From contig JBOGVA010000093.1 in the NCBI GenBank assembly GCA_050692195.1, positions 1 to 64,000 on the forward strand: a DNA stretch of 64,000 nt. Reading direction: 5' to 3'. The DNA comes from JBOGVA01 sp050692195. Its GTDB lineage: Bacteria > Actinomycetota > UBA4738. The notes beneath the pieces were generated by a model. It saw nothing but the letters and a program-made list of their open reading frames with translations. It was not told the DNA's origin and ran no database searches. The position numbers and the translations under genes are program-made. Below are positions 46,401 to 54,411 of the stretch, piece after piece (the stretch's first letter is position 1; each line of letters opens with the position of its first letter).

Positions 46401-49400
46401 ATCCGGGTGGAGGGGCCGTACGACCAGCTAGGAAAGGCCCCCATCACCCGGATGTTGTGGAACTCAGAGGGCAATCTGCTGTGCTCCCGGTCTCCGGCGG
46501 CCAACCGAGACGGCGGGGTGAACGAGAAGTGCAAGGCTGGTGAGTCCGACATACCCACCGAGCCTCTGAACACGGCATATGAGTACCAGGCCGTCGCCCC
46601 GTTCAAGCCGACGAAGGTCACCGGCCCGGCCCCCAACCCAGACGGATCGGGGGAACGGGCCGTCACCGAGTACCAGTACGACCAGGGCATCGAGGGCCTG
46701 GCCCTGTCCGAGTACACCAACGCGACCATGACGGGGCTTCCCTACAACAAGCGGATCGCGGGGCCCATCAACGGCCTGTCCCCGGACTGGGACTGGGGCC
46801 CCCACGGCCAGCCCGGCACCCTTCCGCCCGACACCACCGACTTCTCCCTCCGGTTCACCGGGACCATCACCGCAGCCTCGACCGGCACCTACAAGTTCAG
46901 AGTGAGGGCCGGCGGGGGTTCCCGGCTGGTGGTGGGGCCGGAGGTCATCGACTGCTGGGCCGTGGGGGCCTACCCCAACTGCGGCGATACCCAGACCCTG
47001 GTGATCAAGCTCGAGGCGAACAAGTCCAAGCCGGTCAGCCTGGAGTACCGCTACGTCGACGCGGGCTACGGGGCCAGGCTGGCATTTCAGTGGGACCCAC
47101 CCGGCAGCCAGTCGTGGGAGAACGTGCCGGCCACGGCGATGGACTCCGCCCTGAGCCTGGTGACCTCGGTGGTGGATCCCAAGGGGACCACGACCCGGAG
47201 CTACCCCGACGATCCCTCCAAGTTCCGGGAGCTTCCCGCCTCCACCACCCGGGCCGGGCGCACCACCACCTATTCCTACGGCTCCGATCCCTACGGAAGG
47301 GTCCTCAGCCAGAGCGTCTCTCACCCTGACGGCCCGTTCACCACGTCCTACGTCTACACCGATACCTCGACCACCTCCTGCCTGACGCGGGTGACCGATC
47401 CCACCGGTGCGGTCACCGACTACACCTGCGACGAGGCCGGGCAGGTTACCCAGGTCCGGGTCTCGGTGCCGGCCGTGCCCGGTACCAACCAGAACACCGA
47501 CCAGGTCCGGATCACCGACACGAAGTACGACGACCTGGGCCGGCCGGAGTCGGTCACCGTGCCTCACCCGGAGGGGCAGGGGCCGTTCCCGGACACCCAG
47601 TACGACTACGACCGGGCCGGAAGGCTCACCCAGACCACCGACCCCATGGGCTTCGTCACCACGAACGAGTACGGCCTGGACGGGCGCCTGACCAAGACCC
47701 TGCTTCCCTCCCCGGACGGCTCGAGCCCTCGCCCGGAGACCACGTACGGCTACGACGGAGAGGGGAACCGGACCTCCGTCGTCGATCCCCGGGACCACAC
47801 CTGGACCACCTCCTACGACGCCCTGAACCGGTTGACCTCCACCACCACCCCGGCGGGGACTGATGCAGATCCCGCCCCCACGTACACCACGAATACCGTC
47901 TACGACCTGCTCAACCGGACCACCACCGTCACCACCCCGGGGGGCCTGGACGCCGCGGGGAACCCCGTTTCGATCACCCAGGTCACCACCCACGACATCC
48001 TGGGGAGGGCGATCTCGGCCAAGGTAGGGGACCTGACCGCGGACACCTTCTCCTACGATGTGGTCGGCAACCAGATCTCCCAGACCGCCGACGGCATCAC
48101 CACCATCACCGAGTACAACGCCTACAACCAGCCGACCAAGGAGACCTGCCAGGGCTGCGCGGGAGGCCAGGACGCCGTCACGCACTTCGCCTACGACCAG
48201 TCCGGCCGGCTCGTCGAGGAGGTGGACGCCCGGGGCTCGGGCCCCACCGACCAAAGTCACATGTGGAAATACGGGTACGACGGGGCAGGGAGGCTCACCT
48301 CCGCCCAGCTCCCCGCGCCCATTTCCGCCACCACCTCCATCGTCTACGACGCGGCCGGGGAGCAGGTGAAGGTGACCGATGGGGCCGGCTACGTCCGCAA
48401 CTACACCTACGACGAGCGGGGACGGCTGGCCACGCTGGCCACCGCCCGGGGAACGATCGCCTACGTCCATGACGTCAATGATCGGCTCGTCCGGGTGGAC
48501 CTCCCGACGAGCACCCCGCCCCTTCCTGTGGCCTCGCTCAACTACGCCTACGACAACCTGGGGCAGCGGACCCGCCGGTGGGGCCTGACCTCCGGCGGCC
48601 AGACGGTGTCCGGGGAGAACTTCAGCTTCGATTCGGCCGGCAACCTCACCCGGGCCTCCTCCGACTCGCTCACCATCCCGGCGGTGGTCATGGACTACGA
48701 CTTCGCCCACCGCCCCTGGCGGGTGACCCAGGGAACCACCGTCACCACCCTCGCCTACCAGGGGACTCAGCTTTCTTCTCGCTCGGTGGTGGCCGCGGGC
48801 TCCACGCTGACCAACAACTACCGGTACCGGACCGGCGACGGCCTGCTCGCCACGATCTCCCCCGCCTTCGGGGGGTCGAACGTCGCCTACGGCTACGACC
48901 CATACGGGCGCGCCACCAGCCGGCAGGATCCCTCGGGGCTCACCTCCGTGGTGGCCTACGACCAGACGGGAAGGGTGAAGTCCAAGCAGGTGAACCTGCC
49001 CTCGAGCTCCCCCCTGGTGTGCTTCGAGCGGGTGTACGACCCGGTGGGCAACGTGATCCAGGAGGCCCAGAGGCCCTCGACCGCCTGCGCCACCCAGCCA
49101 GAGGGGTGGAACACCTACGCATACGACAACGCCAACCGGCTGGAGTCGGCCACCGAGGGCGGGGTCACCACCGCCTTCGGCTACGACGGCGCGGCGAACC
49201 GGACCTCCGTCCAGGTGGGTGGAGATCCCGCGGTCACCACCTCCTACGACGACGCCGGGTACCCGGACTCTGCCTCGGACGGCACGGACTATGTCACCGA
49301 CGCCCTCGGTGAGCTCATGTCCATCACCAAGGGAGGATCCACCTCGTCGTTCGTCTACGACGCCTGGGGCAGGACCTCGAGCGCCGCCACTCCCTCGGGG

Positions 49401-50606
49401 AGCTTCACCTACGTCCTGGACGCCCTTGACAGGACGATCAGCAAGGCGGCGGGCCTGAGCTCCACCAGCTTCGCCTACGTGGGGACGACCGAGGACCCCG
49501 CGGCGGTGACCTCCGGAGCCACCACCACCCACTTCGACTACACGACCGGAGGGCCTCTCGCCGAGAGGACCGGGGCCACCGTGCGCTACGACCTCTTAGA
49601 CCTGCACGGGGACGTGGTGGGGCTGGCCCTCTCGGGGGGCTCCTCGGAGGGGTCGGCCACCTTCGACGCCTGGGGGACCAAGACCGCCTCCTCCGGGGTC
49701 CAGAGCGTGCTGGGGTTCCAGGCAGACCTCACCGATACTGCCACCGGCCTGGTGGACATGGGGACCCGCCAGTACCTGCCCTCCCTGGGCCGGTTCACCA
49801 CCTCTGACGTCCTGTTCGGGGACCCCCGGAACCCCACCTCCCTGAACCAGTTCGTCTACGCCCACGACAACCCGGTGTCCCTTTCGGATCCCGACGGGAT
49901 GTGCCCCAGGGACCCCGACAACCCCGGGGCCTGCTCGGTGACCGCCCCCCGAAGAGAGGTCAAGCGGTTCCTGCGCCGGATGCGGGTCCTGACCCGCCCG
50001 GTGCACAACTTCACCACAAGGAGGCCCCTCGGGATCAACGGGCCAGAGCCCAGGCTCGACCTCCGCCGGATCCTCCGCCCTCCCCGACCCCACACCGCCC
50101 CCAAGAAGGGAGGGGGCGGACTCGGGGGGTTCCTGAACATCCTTCAGACAGGGCTCGACGTGGTGGGGCTGATCCCGGTGGTGGGCGAGGTGGCCGACCT
50201 GGCCAACGCCGGGATCTACCTGGCCCGAGGAGACAAGGTAGGGGCCGCGCTTTCCCTCGCTGCCATGGTTCCGATCGGCGGGCAGGCAGCGACGGCAGGA
50301 AAGTTCGCGCGGACTGCGTTGAAGGCAGCGGATGCCCTGCCCGCAGGAAAGGTGAACAGGATCTATTCGGCCCGAGTCCTAAAGAGAATGGCGGATGAGC
50401 CCGGTTCATTCCACAATTTCCCAGGGTCATTTGACGATGAAATATTCGAACGAGGAGCGCGTCAGGTCGTGCCGAACGAATTCAAGAAGGCCAAGCCACA
50501 TCTAACAAACGACTCAATCCAGTATCGTCTTCCCGGCTCGATCGGGAGACGGGCGGGAACGTTCGAGATCTTCACCCGTCCCTCGCTCTCCGGCCTAACG
50601 AAGTGA
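43401..50606 (+). CDS. secreted Rhs/YD-repeat polymorphic-toxin-like protein
   Basis: 2401 residues. TTG 43401 follows GAAGGAG and begins an N-terminal signal (hydrophobic core about 18-35, likely cut after ALA47); an upstream ATG at 43260 would bury it. Regions: Pro-rich segment; beta-rich N-terminal part (DTFSYSASPDTPQGSWWNVQAG, residues 350-500); a PA14-like domain (about 1110-1250); many YD repeats (GYDGxGxxTS, 1260-2090); and the Rhs core end GTRQYLPSLGRFTTSDVLFG ... DPDGM (to 2167). Next are a hydrophobic pre-toxin segment (LDVVGLIPVVGEVADLANAGIYLARGD, about 2240-2304) and an AT-richer tip. The tip stops early: a missing base near 50595 would restore an ending NEVIAHRFFRPL with stop at 50635. 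It is a probable contact-dependent toxin; the tip activity is unknown. Confidence 0.9.
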   Translation: MRWAARRKPGSVRRPPSSLAWLAALLACVMLAATLAPGPQAPPAALASTGTPLPEEVPPGPPPDPLPDSEREVPPPAIPEVPDHVPLPSLEELFAPEDSARDLIATLEENFAEATETMSVYEQGGADHWLAATVQPQNYLDDQGNWHDIDTSLVHLPEGKHEPVDLIPPDLPGFTNAEGMVQVLFPDVLSALTPLIFALPEGRLDILPSGLFPAVPGVREGESVRYSDAAESLDLVYTATPLGYEEWVVLKEPPPGDRASWRIQATHLALRLEESGEISILAGDEVVGAFPPTLVGDSSQEPESAGATTSFPYELQDLGGGRYELSVLYDQAWLSDPDRVYPVVIDPGPQERTRYPTDDTFSYSASPDTPQGSWWNVQAGGGGGQRTFVNFDTKIYERANRVVYFAQLSLAPYPAQDSTTEGTVYVRRITSSWSEDTLTHNFQPSVGTANWDSADEGDVDGGWQNFTGLGALYQRFLDTSDPNHYTAHRGVRLHSANSNWHVWCSSNSNLNCPSSAKPILFLTFNDLPAAAAPDPNGPIGTEADPGIVTVESPELVMLAMPTDFNNDPTRLNFQVSKSGTSWEAPDLVAQSGWINSTTWAVPAGALKDGQSYHWRTQSGDWCGDWDDMCSNEDASGRIHPWKTSAVQTIKVNLPKYGSDERWAMWSDQLGNGMSLQVNQANGNLYLDYPLDTLQTPAGPLDLALTYNNQQTADIGLGPGWNVSAGPLSDSLKLPTTLTVVAKNKGGGVLIAYGDGDRAHFPKLAGTTYQSAGVGTVFKNDGSQGWTYVTDAGGTFTFDSDGALLTAAPSSNQYGDPGFSYLFEPDPSRPGVLNLKRVADPLGRAVDFAWTGSPTHLTSITTWVPKKGGGGNQTWTLAYSSDRLFEVADPVSQTVRFTHEGGLLTGIQDGQLVADARDEKTAITYVQETLPDDRVIYRAKTVTAPPTVQGGQVHPTEFVYDPPLNGDIVTRTAAIDPRGPTTPENATDYMTWTDFNDMGLPIRVEGPYDQLGKAPITRMLWNSEGNLLCSRSPAANRDGGVNEKCKAGESDIPTEPLNTAYEYQAVAPFKPTKVTGPAPNPDGSGERAVTEYQYDQGIEGLALSEYTNATMTGLPYNKRIAGPINGLSPDWDWGPHGQPGTLPPDTTDFSLRFTGTITAASTGTYKFRVRAGGGSRLVVGPEVIDCWAVGAYPNCGDTQTLVIKLEANKSKPVSLEYRYVDAGYGARLAFQWDPPGSQSWENVPATAMDSALSLVTSVVDPKGTTTRSYPDDPSKFRELPASTTRAGRTTTYSYGSDPYGRVLSQSVSHPDGPFTTSYVYTDTSTTSCLTRVTDPTGAVTDYTCDEAGQVTQVRVSVPAVPGTNQNTDQVRITDTKYDDLGRPESVTVPHPEGQGPFPDTQYDYDRAGRLTQTTDPMGFVTTNEYGLDGRLTKTLLPSPDGSSPRPETTYGYDGEGNRTSVVDPRDHTWTTSYDALNRLTSTTTPAGTDADPAPTYTTNTVYDLLNRTTTVTTPGGLDAAGNPVSITQVTTHDILGRAISAKVGDLTADTFSYDVVGNQISQTADGITTITEYNAYNQPTKETCQGCAGGQDAVTHFAYDQSGRLVEEVDARGSGPTDQSHMWKYGYDGAGRLTSAQLPAPISATTSIVYDAAGEQVKVTDGAGYVRNYTYDERGRLATLATARGTIAYVHDVNDRLVRVDLPTSTPPLPVASLNYAYDNLGQRTRRWGLTSGGQTVSGENFSFDSAGNLTRASSDSLTIPAVVMDYDFAHRPWRVTQGTTVTTLAYQGTQLSSRSVVAAGSTLTNNYRYRTGDGLLATISPAFGGSNVAYGYDPYGRATSRQDPSGLTSVVAYDQTGRVKSKQVNLPSSSPLVCFERVYDPVGNVIQEAQRPSTACATQPEGWNTYAYDNANRLESATEGGVTTAFGYDGAANRTSVQVGGDPAVTTSYDDAGYPDSASDGTDYVTDALGELMSITKGGSTSSFVYDAWGRTSSAATPSGSFTYVLDALDRTISKAAGLSSTSFAYVGTTEDPAAVTSGATTTHFDYTTGGPLAERTGATVRYDLLDLHGDVVGLALSGGSSEGSATFDAWGTKTASSGVQSVLGFQADLTDTATGLVDMGTRQYLPSLGRFTTSDVLFGDPRNPTSLNQFVYAHDNPVSLSDPDGMCPRDPDNPGACSVTAPRREVKRFLRRMRVLTRPVHNFTTRRPLGINGPEPRLDLRRILRPPRPHTAPKKGGGGLGGFLNILQTGLDVVGLIPVVGEVADLANAGIYLARGDKVGAALSLAAMVPIGGQAATAGKFARTALKAADALPAGKVNRIYSARVLKRMADEPGSFHNFPGSFDDEIFERGARQVVPNEFKKAKPHLTNDSIQYRLPGSIGRRAGTFEIFTRPSLSGLTK

Positions 50607-50631
50607 TCGCGCACCGGTTCTTCAGGCCTCT

Positions 50632-51195
50632 ATGAGCGTAAACGACCATGAGTTCCCTGCTTCGTATAGCGCCCGGACTATCCATGAGGTCGTGGGGAAG
50701 CATCCGCGCTTTTACTTCCAACGTCCTGGAGAAAGAGAAGGTGCCGACATCCTCGTCGAGGTAACCACTAATGAGCACAACAAATGGATCGGTTCGTTTC
50801 GTCGTCCTCCCCGGGAGGTTGGTCGGACACACTCGGGTATCCACTCGACCCCCAATCCAGCTCGCGTGTGCGTCGTTGTGAGTGGCGACGCCTACTTAAT
50901 TCCCGTCTTCGATCCTGAAAAGTATGAGCTTCTGGCGACTGGAGGGCCGGTGCTGCACGTGCTTGCCGCGAAAGAGGAAGGTCTGCTTCTGCTCGCTAGC
51001 CCGTGGGTTGTCACTGGCGTCGGAAGCGAGGGCGTTGGGTGGCAGACAACTCGCCTGGCCGTGGATGGAATCCGTCTCGATGAGATCCGAGAGGGGTGGC
51101 TCGCGGGTGTCGCCGACCCCGAAGACGAACAGCCCATAGATTTCTTCATAGACCTGCGGACTGGGCGCCATGAGGGAGGCGCTCAACTCGGCTAG
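50632..51195 (+). CDS. putative immunity protein for the Rhs toxin tip
   Basis: 187-residue acidic protein of no recognised family, ATG 50632. It lies directly after the Rhs gene on the same strand, in DNA visibly more AT-rich than its surroundings, the usual arrangement of a toxin-tip/immunity cassette. If the Rhs frame is restored, its stop overlaps this ATG as ATGA. Features include VCVVVSGDAYLIPVFDPEKYELL and a Trp-containing mid-region; no signal peptide or membrane segment is seen, so it is probably cytoplasmic. The immunity role is inferred from position. Confidence 0.6.
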   Translation: MSVNDHEFPASYSARTIHEVVGKHPRFYFQRPGEREGADILVEVTTNEHNKWIGSFRRPPREVGRTHSGIHSTPNPARVCVVVSGDAYLIPVFDPEKYELLATGGPVLHVLAAKEEGLLLLASPWVVTGVGSEGVGWQTTRLAVDGIRLDEIREGWLAGVADPEDEQPIDFFIDLRTGRHEGGAQLG

Positions 51196-52010
51196 ACGGT
51201 TCGGCGGTAGCGCCACACGGCGAGCGGGGCGGAGACGATGATGATGCCCGCCAGCCACCCCATCGACTGCAGGACGTACGAGGCGGTGGGTCCCCCGAGC
51301 ACCAACGCGCGCACGGCCGAAGCCGTGACCGAGACCGGTTGGTGCTCGGCGAAGACCTGCAACCACCCCGGCATCGTCTCCACCGGAACGAAGGCTGAGG
51401 AGGCGAACACCAGCGGCGCCATGATCGGGAAGGCCGCCGCCTGGGCCGTCTCGGGATCACCCACCGCCAGTCCGACGGTGGCGAAGACCCACGAGAGGGC
51501 ATACCCGAACAGCAGGACGAGGGACATGCCGGCCAGGAAGCCCAGCGCATGGGTGTGCACGCGGAAGCCGACGGCGAAACCGACCCCGCTCACCAGGGTC
51601 ATGACGAAGACGTTGCGGGCGAGGTCGGCCGTGGTTCGGCCGGCGAGGACCGCCGATCGAGCCATGGGAAGGGACCGGAACCGTTCGAGCAGCCCCGTCT
51701 TGAGGTCGGCGGCCAACCCCACGGCGGTGCCCAGTGCCCCGAAGACCGCCATCTGGACGAAGATGCCCGGCATCAGGTAGTCGACGTAGGGGACATCGAG
51801 CCCGGTGGAGACGGCGCCCCCGAACACGTACCTGAACAGCAGCACGAAGATCACCGGCTGGATGGTGCTGAAGACGAGGAGCTGGGGCACGCGGCGCAGC
51901 GTGATCAGGTTCCGCTCCGTGAGGGCGAGCGCGTCGGACACGGCCCCGGTCACGCGGCTCAGGCCATGACGCTCGATCGGGAGAGGGGCGGCGATGGCGC
52001 TCTGGCTCAT
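51192..52010 (-). CDS. ABC-2 type transporter permease (DrrB-like)
   Basis: 272-residue permease with about six transmembrane helices: RNLITLRRVPQLLVFSTIQPVIFVLLFRYVFGG, YVDYLMPGIFVQMAVFGALGTAVGLAADLKTGLLERFRSLPMARSAVLAGRT (the conserved EFR.LP motif region), and four later helices. It partners the ATPase at 52007 and overlaps it by 4 nt. DrrAB-type systems export hydrophobic drugs or lipids; substrate unknown. Its stop shares a palindromic CTAG with the stop of the convergent gene. Confidence 0.9.
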   Translation of the reverse strand: MSQSAIAAPLPIERHGLSRVTGAVSDALALTERNLITLRRVPQLLVFSTIQPVIFVLLFRYVFGGAVSTGLDVPYVDYLMPGIFVQMAVFGALGTAVGLAADLKTGLLERFRSLPMARSAVLAGRTTADLARNVFVMTLVSGVGFAVGFRVHTHALGFLAGMSLVLLFGYALSWVFATVGLAVGDPETAQAAAFPIMAPLVFASSAFVPVETMPGWLQVFAEHQPVSVTASAVRALVLGGPTASYVLQSMGWLAGIIIVSAPLAVWRYRRTV

Positions 52011-52996
52011 GCGGAACCTCCGGTATGCACGATCTCCTCCGCTACGTCGACCGGTTGAGCGTGCCGGCCGGTGAGCCGGAGGAACACGTCATCCAGGCTC
52101 GGTTCCCGAACCGCCAGCGTCGTGGGGACCAGGCCCTCCGAGTCCAGGGAACGCAGCACGTCCATGAGCACCTTGGCGCCGTCGCCCGAGGGGAGCCGGA
52201 TCCGGGTGCCTTCGCGCTCCAAGCCGTCGGAGGCGAACCTGGCCAGCACGCTCTGAGCTCGCTGGGCATCGCCTTCCGCGCTCAGGCCGATCTCGATGAC
52301 CGTGCTGCCCAGCCGGGCCTTCAGCTCCGACGGCGTGCCCTCGGCGATGACCTTGCCGACATCCACCACGGCGATACGGGCGGCCAGCCGGTCGGCTTCC
52401 TCCAGGTACTGGGTCGTCAGCAGTACGGTGGTGCCCTCGGCCACCAGCTCTCGGATCATCTCCCACAGCGCGTTTCGGCTGTGGAGGTCCAATCCGGTGG
52501 TCGGCTCGTCCAGGAAGAGGACGGGCGGGCGCGACACCAGAGCAGCAGCGACGTCGAGGCGACGGCGCATGCCACCCGAGTAGGTGCGGACGGGGCGGTC
52601 GGCGGCGTCGGCCAGCTCGAATCGCTCCAGAAGCTCATCCGCTCGTGGCCCGATCCACCGGCGTGGGAGCTGCGCCAGGCGGCCGACCAGCCGGAGATTC
52701 TCCCGGCCGGTGAGGTTGGGATCGACGGCCGCATACTGCCCGGCCAGCCCGATCCGGTAGCGGACGGCTTCCGGACTCCGGACGACGTCGAAGCCGAGGA
52801 TCTCGGCCCGGCCTTTGTCTGGAGGCAGGATGGTCGTGAGGATGCGGACCGCGGTGGTCTTGCCGGCTCCGTTCGGCCCGAGCAGCCCGAACACGGTGCC
52901 GGTCGCCACCTCGAAGTCGACGCCATCGAGGGCCACCACCGACCCGAACCGCTTGACCAGGCCCTCGACGGCGATCGCAGTGTGGTTCTGAGCCAA
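52007..52996 (-). CDS. ABC transporter ATP-binding protein (DrrA-like)
   Basis: 329-residue ATPase. Walker A GPNGAGKTTAV (residues 40-50), Q-loop GQYAAVDPNLTG, signature YSGGMRRRLDVAAALV, Walker B VLFLDEPTTGLD, and the switch loop TTQYLEEADRLA, where Gln stands in for the usual His as in the DrrA subfamily. The C-terminal domain ends in EPSLDDVFLRLTGR. Forms an exporter with the downstream permease. Confidence 0.94.
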   Translation of the reverse strand: MAQNHTAIAVEGLVKRFGSVVALDGVDFEVATGTVFGLLGPNGAGKTTAVRILTTILPPDKGRAEILGFDVVRSPEAVRYRIGLAGQYAAVDPNLTGRENLRLVGRLAQLPRRWIGPRADELLERFELADAADRPVRTYSGGMRRRLDVAAALVSRPPVLFLDEPTTGLDLHSRNALWEMIRELVAEGTTVLLTTQYLEEADRLAARIAVVDVGKVIAEGTPSELKARLGSTVIEIGLSAEGDAQRAQSVLARFASDGLEREGTRIRLPSGDGAKVLMDVLRSLDSEGLVPTTLAVREPSLDDVFLRLTGRHAQPVDVAEEIVHTGGSA

Positions 52997-53010
52997 GCCC
53001 CCGCGCCTCG

Positions 53011-53580
53011 TCAGGAGGGAGTGACCGGCGCCTTCGCCCGGAGCACGTCGATGAACTCACGCATCCAGGCGGGGTGGTCCGGCCAGGCCCGAGCCGAGAC
53101 CATGACGCCGTCCACGACCGCTTCGGAGTCCACGTACTCGGCCCCGGCGGCCCGAACGTCCGGCGCCAGCGCGGGATAGGCGGCCGTTCGCCGGCCCTGA
53201 AGGACACCCGCGGTCGCCAGAGCCAAAGGCGCGTGGCAGAGCTGGGCCACGGGCTTCTCCTCGGCGAAGAAGTGCTTGATGATGCGCTGGAAATCCTGGT
53301 CGTTTCGTATGTACTCGGGCGCTCGGCCCCCCGGTACGACGACCGCCACGTACTCCGCGGGGTTCACGTCCGCAAAGGCCACGTCCGCCGGCCACGTGTA
53401 TCCCGGCTTCTCCGTATAGGTGTCGTAGCCCTCCACGAAGTCGTGCACCACGAACTGAAGCTTCTTCTTGCTGGGTGCGGCGACGTGCACTTCGTACCCT
53501 TCTTCCTTCAGCCGCTGATACGGGTAGAGGACCTCCAGGGACTCCGCCGCGTCACCGGCCAGGATCAGGACCTTTGCCAT
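53011..53580 (-). CDS. DJ-1/PfpI family protein
   Basis: 189-residue DJ-1/PfpI fold protein. ATG 53580 is chosen because GGAGG lies 8 nt upstream. Conserved residues are E13 (GDAAESLE), the nucleophilic C115 and neighbour H116 (AQLCHAP), and GGRAPEY. Family activities include protease, glyoxalase and deglycase; none can be assigned. It is divergent from the GntR regulator, with an operator-like palindrome between them. Confidence 0.88.
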   Translation of the reverse strand: MAKVLILAGDAAESLEVLYPYQRLKEEGYEVHVAAPSKKKLQFVVHDFVEGYDTYTEKPGYTWPADVAFADVNPAEYVAVVVPGGRAPEYIRNDQDFQRIIKHFFAEEKPVAQLCHAPLALATAGVLQGRRTAAYPALAPDVRAAGAEYVDSEAVVDGVMVSARAWPDHPAWMREFIDVLRAKAPVTPS

Positions 53581-53608
53581 GGCGCTCACCTCCGGGCCCG
53601 ACTATAGT

Positions 53609-53638
53609 GTTGGTCTGACTAACAGTCAAACTGACCAA
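53609..53638. promoter_or_regulatory. operator candidate between DJ-1 and GntR genes
   Basis: GTTGGTC-T-GACTAAC (53609-53623) is a near-perfect palindrome containing TGGTCTGACTA, an exact fit to the FadR-type consensus TNGTNNNACNA. It overlaps a perfect TGACT-AAC-AGTCA palindrome (53616-53628). A second GACCAA half at 53633-53638 pairs with TTGGTC at 53610-53615. Located 13 bp before the regulator ATG; likely autoregulatory and shared by the divergent genes. Confidence 0.55.
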
Positions 53639-53650
53639 CAAGGGGCGGAG

Positions 53651-54406
53651 ATGGCGTTCAAGCCAGTCGTCGCGAACCCCGCGTACCAGCAGGTGGCCGA
53701 ACGGATCGCCGAGGCAGTCGTGGCCGGGGAGCTGCCCCCAGGCGAGCCGCTTCCGAACGAACGGGACCTCTCCCGCCAGTTCGGGGTGAGCAGGGCCACG
53801 ATCCGCGAGGCCCTCCGAGCGCTTCAGGCGCGGGGTCTCGTCGTGTCCTCGGGCAGTCGCACCAGGCCTCTTCGAGCCGCGGACCTGGCCGAGGGCGCCG
53901 GCGGGCCGCTGAAGGAAGCCCTTGCGAACCTGGTGAAGCTCCGGCGAGTTCGGCTCAACGATCTCGTGGACCTTCGGTGCTCCCTCGAGGCGGCCGCCCT
54001 CGAACGCGCTGCTCAGGACCCGGAATCGCCCCACCTCGACCGGGCCCGCCGAGCGCTGGAGGAGATGCGCGGGGACGACGTGACGGTCGATGCGTTCGAC
54101 GAAGCAGACGTTCGGTTCCATCTCGAGCTCGTGGCCGCGTCCGGAAACGAGGCCATGCACCTGGTCATGCTGGCGGTCCGCGACTCGATCGCCCAGCATC
54201 TCCTGGAGGCGCTGCGGCAGCTCCCCGAGGCGCCGGAGACCCTTCGGCGACTCGCCGGCCAGCACGCGGCCATCCTCAAGGCGGTGGAGGCGGGCGACGC
54301 GGCCCGGGCGAGAAGGCTCGTCCGGCGGCACATCGAGGGTTTCTACGAGCGCTTCGTGGAGCAGGACCTCGAAGACTCCGGGACTCGGGTGGCGAGGGAG
54401 GGGTAG
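53651..54406 (+). CDS. FadR/GntR family transcriptional regulator (FCD domain)
   Basis: 251 residues. N-terminal winged helix: YQQVAERIAEAVVAGELPPGEPLPNERDLSRQFGVSRATIREALRALQARGLVVSS. The FCD effector domain (about 95-235) keeps the pattern DLRCSLEAAALERAA ... DVRFHLELVAASGNEAM ... QHAAILKAVEAGDAARARRLVRRHI, which holds metal/carboxylate ligands. Regulators of this group control lactate or glycolate use; it is followed after 5 bp by an FAD-linked oxidase, a plausible target. Confidence 0.92.
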   Translation: MAFKPVVANPAYQQVAERIAEAVVAGELPPGEPLPNERDLSRQFGVSRATIREALRALQARGLVVSSGSRTRPLRAADLAEGAGGPLKEALANLVKLRRVRLNDLVDLRCSLEAAALERAAQDPESPHLDRARRALEEMRGDDVTVDAFDEADVRFHLELVAASGNEAMHLVMLAVRDSIAQHLLEALRQLPEAPETLRRLAGQHAAILKAVEAGDAARARRLVRRHIEGFYERFVEQDLEDSGTRVAREG

Positions 54407-54411
54407 CGGCC

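Noticed and set aside
47240..49300. Repeated ACCTACGAC-like DNA motifs
   Set aside because: These are the coding copies of Rhs YD repeats, not a separate repeat array.
46464..49532. 1022-codon open frame on the minus strand
   Set aside because: Antisense shadow of the Rhs YD-repeat region; Gly/Val/Arg-rich with no domain and created by high-GC codon structure.
52025..53179. 384-codon plus-strand frame opposite the ABC ATPase
   Set aside because: The minus strand carries all ABC motifs; this is its complement.
53977..54411. Long N-terminal extension of the FAD-linked oxidase
   Set aside because: It overlaps the GntR gene out of frame and is Arg/Gly-rich; the GTG at 54412 starts the real domain.
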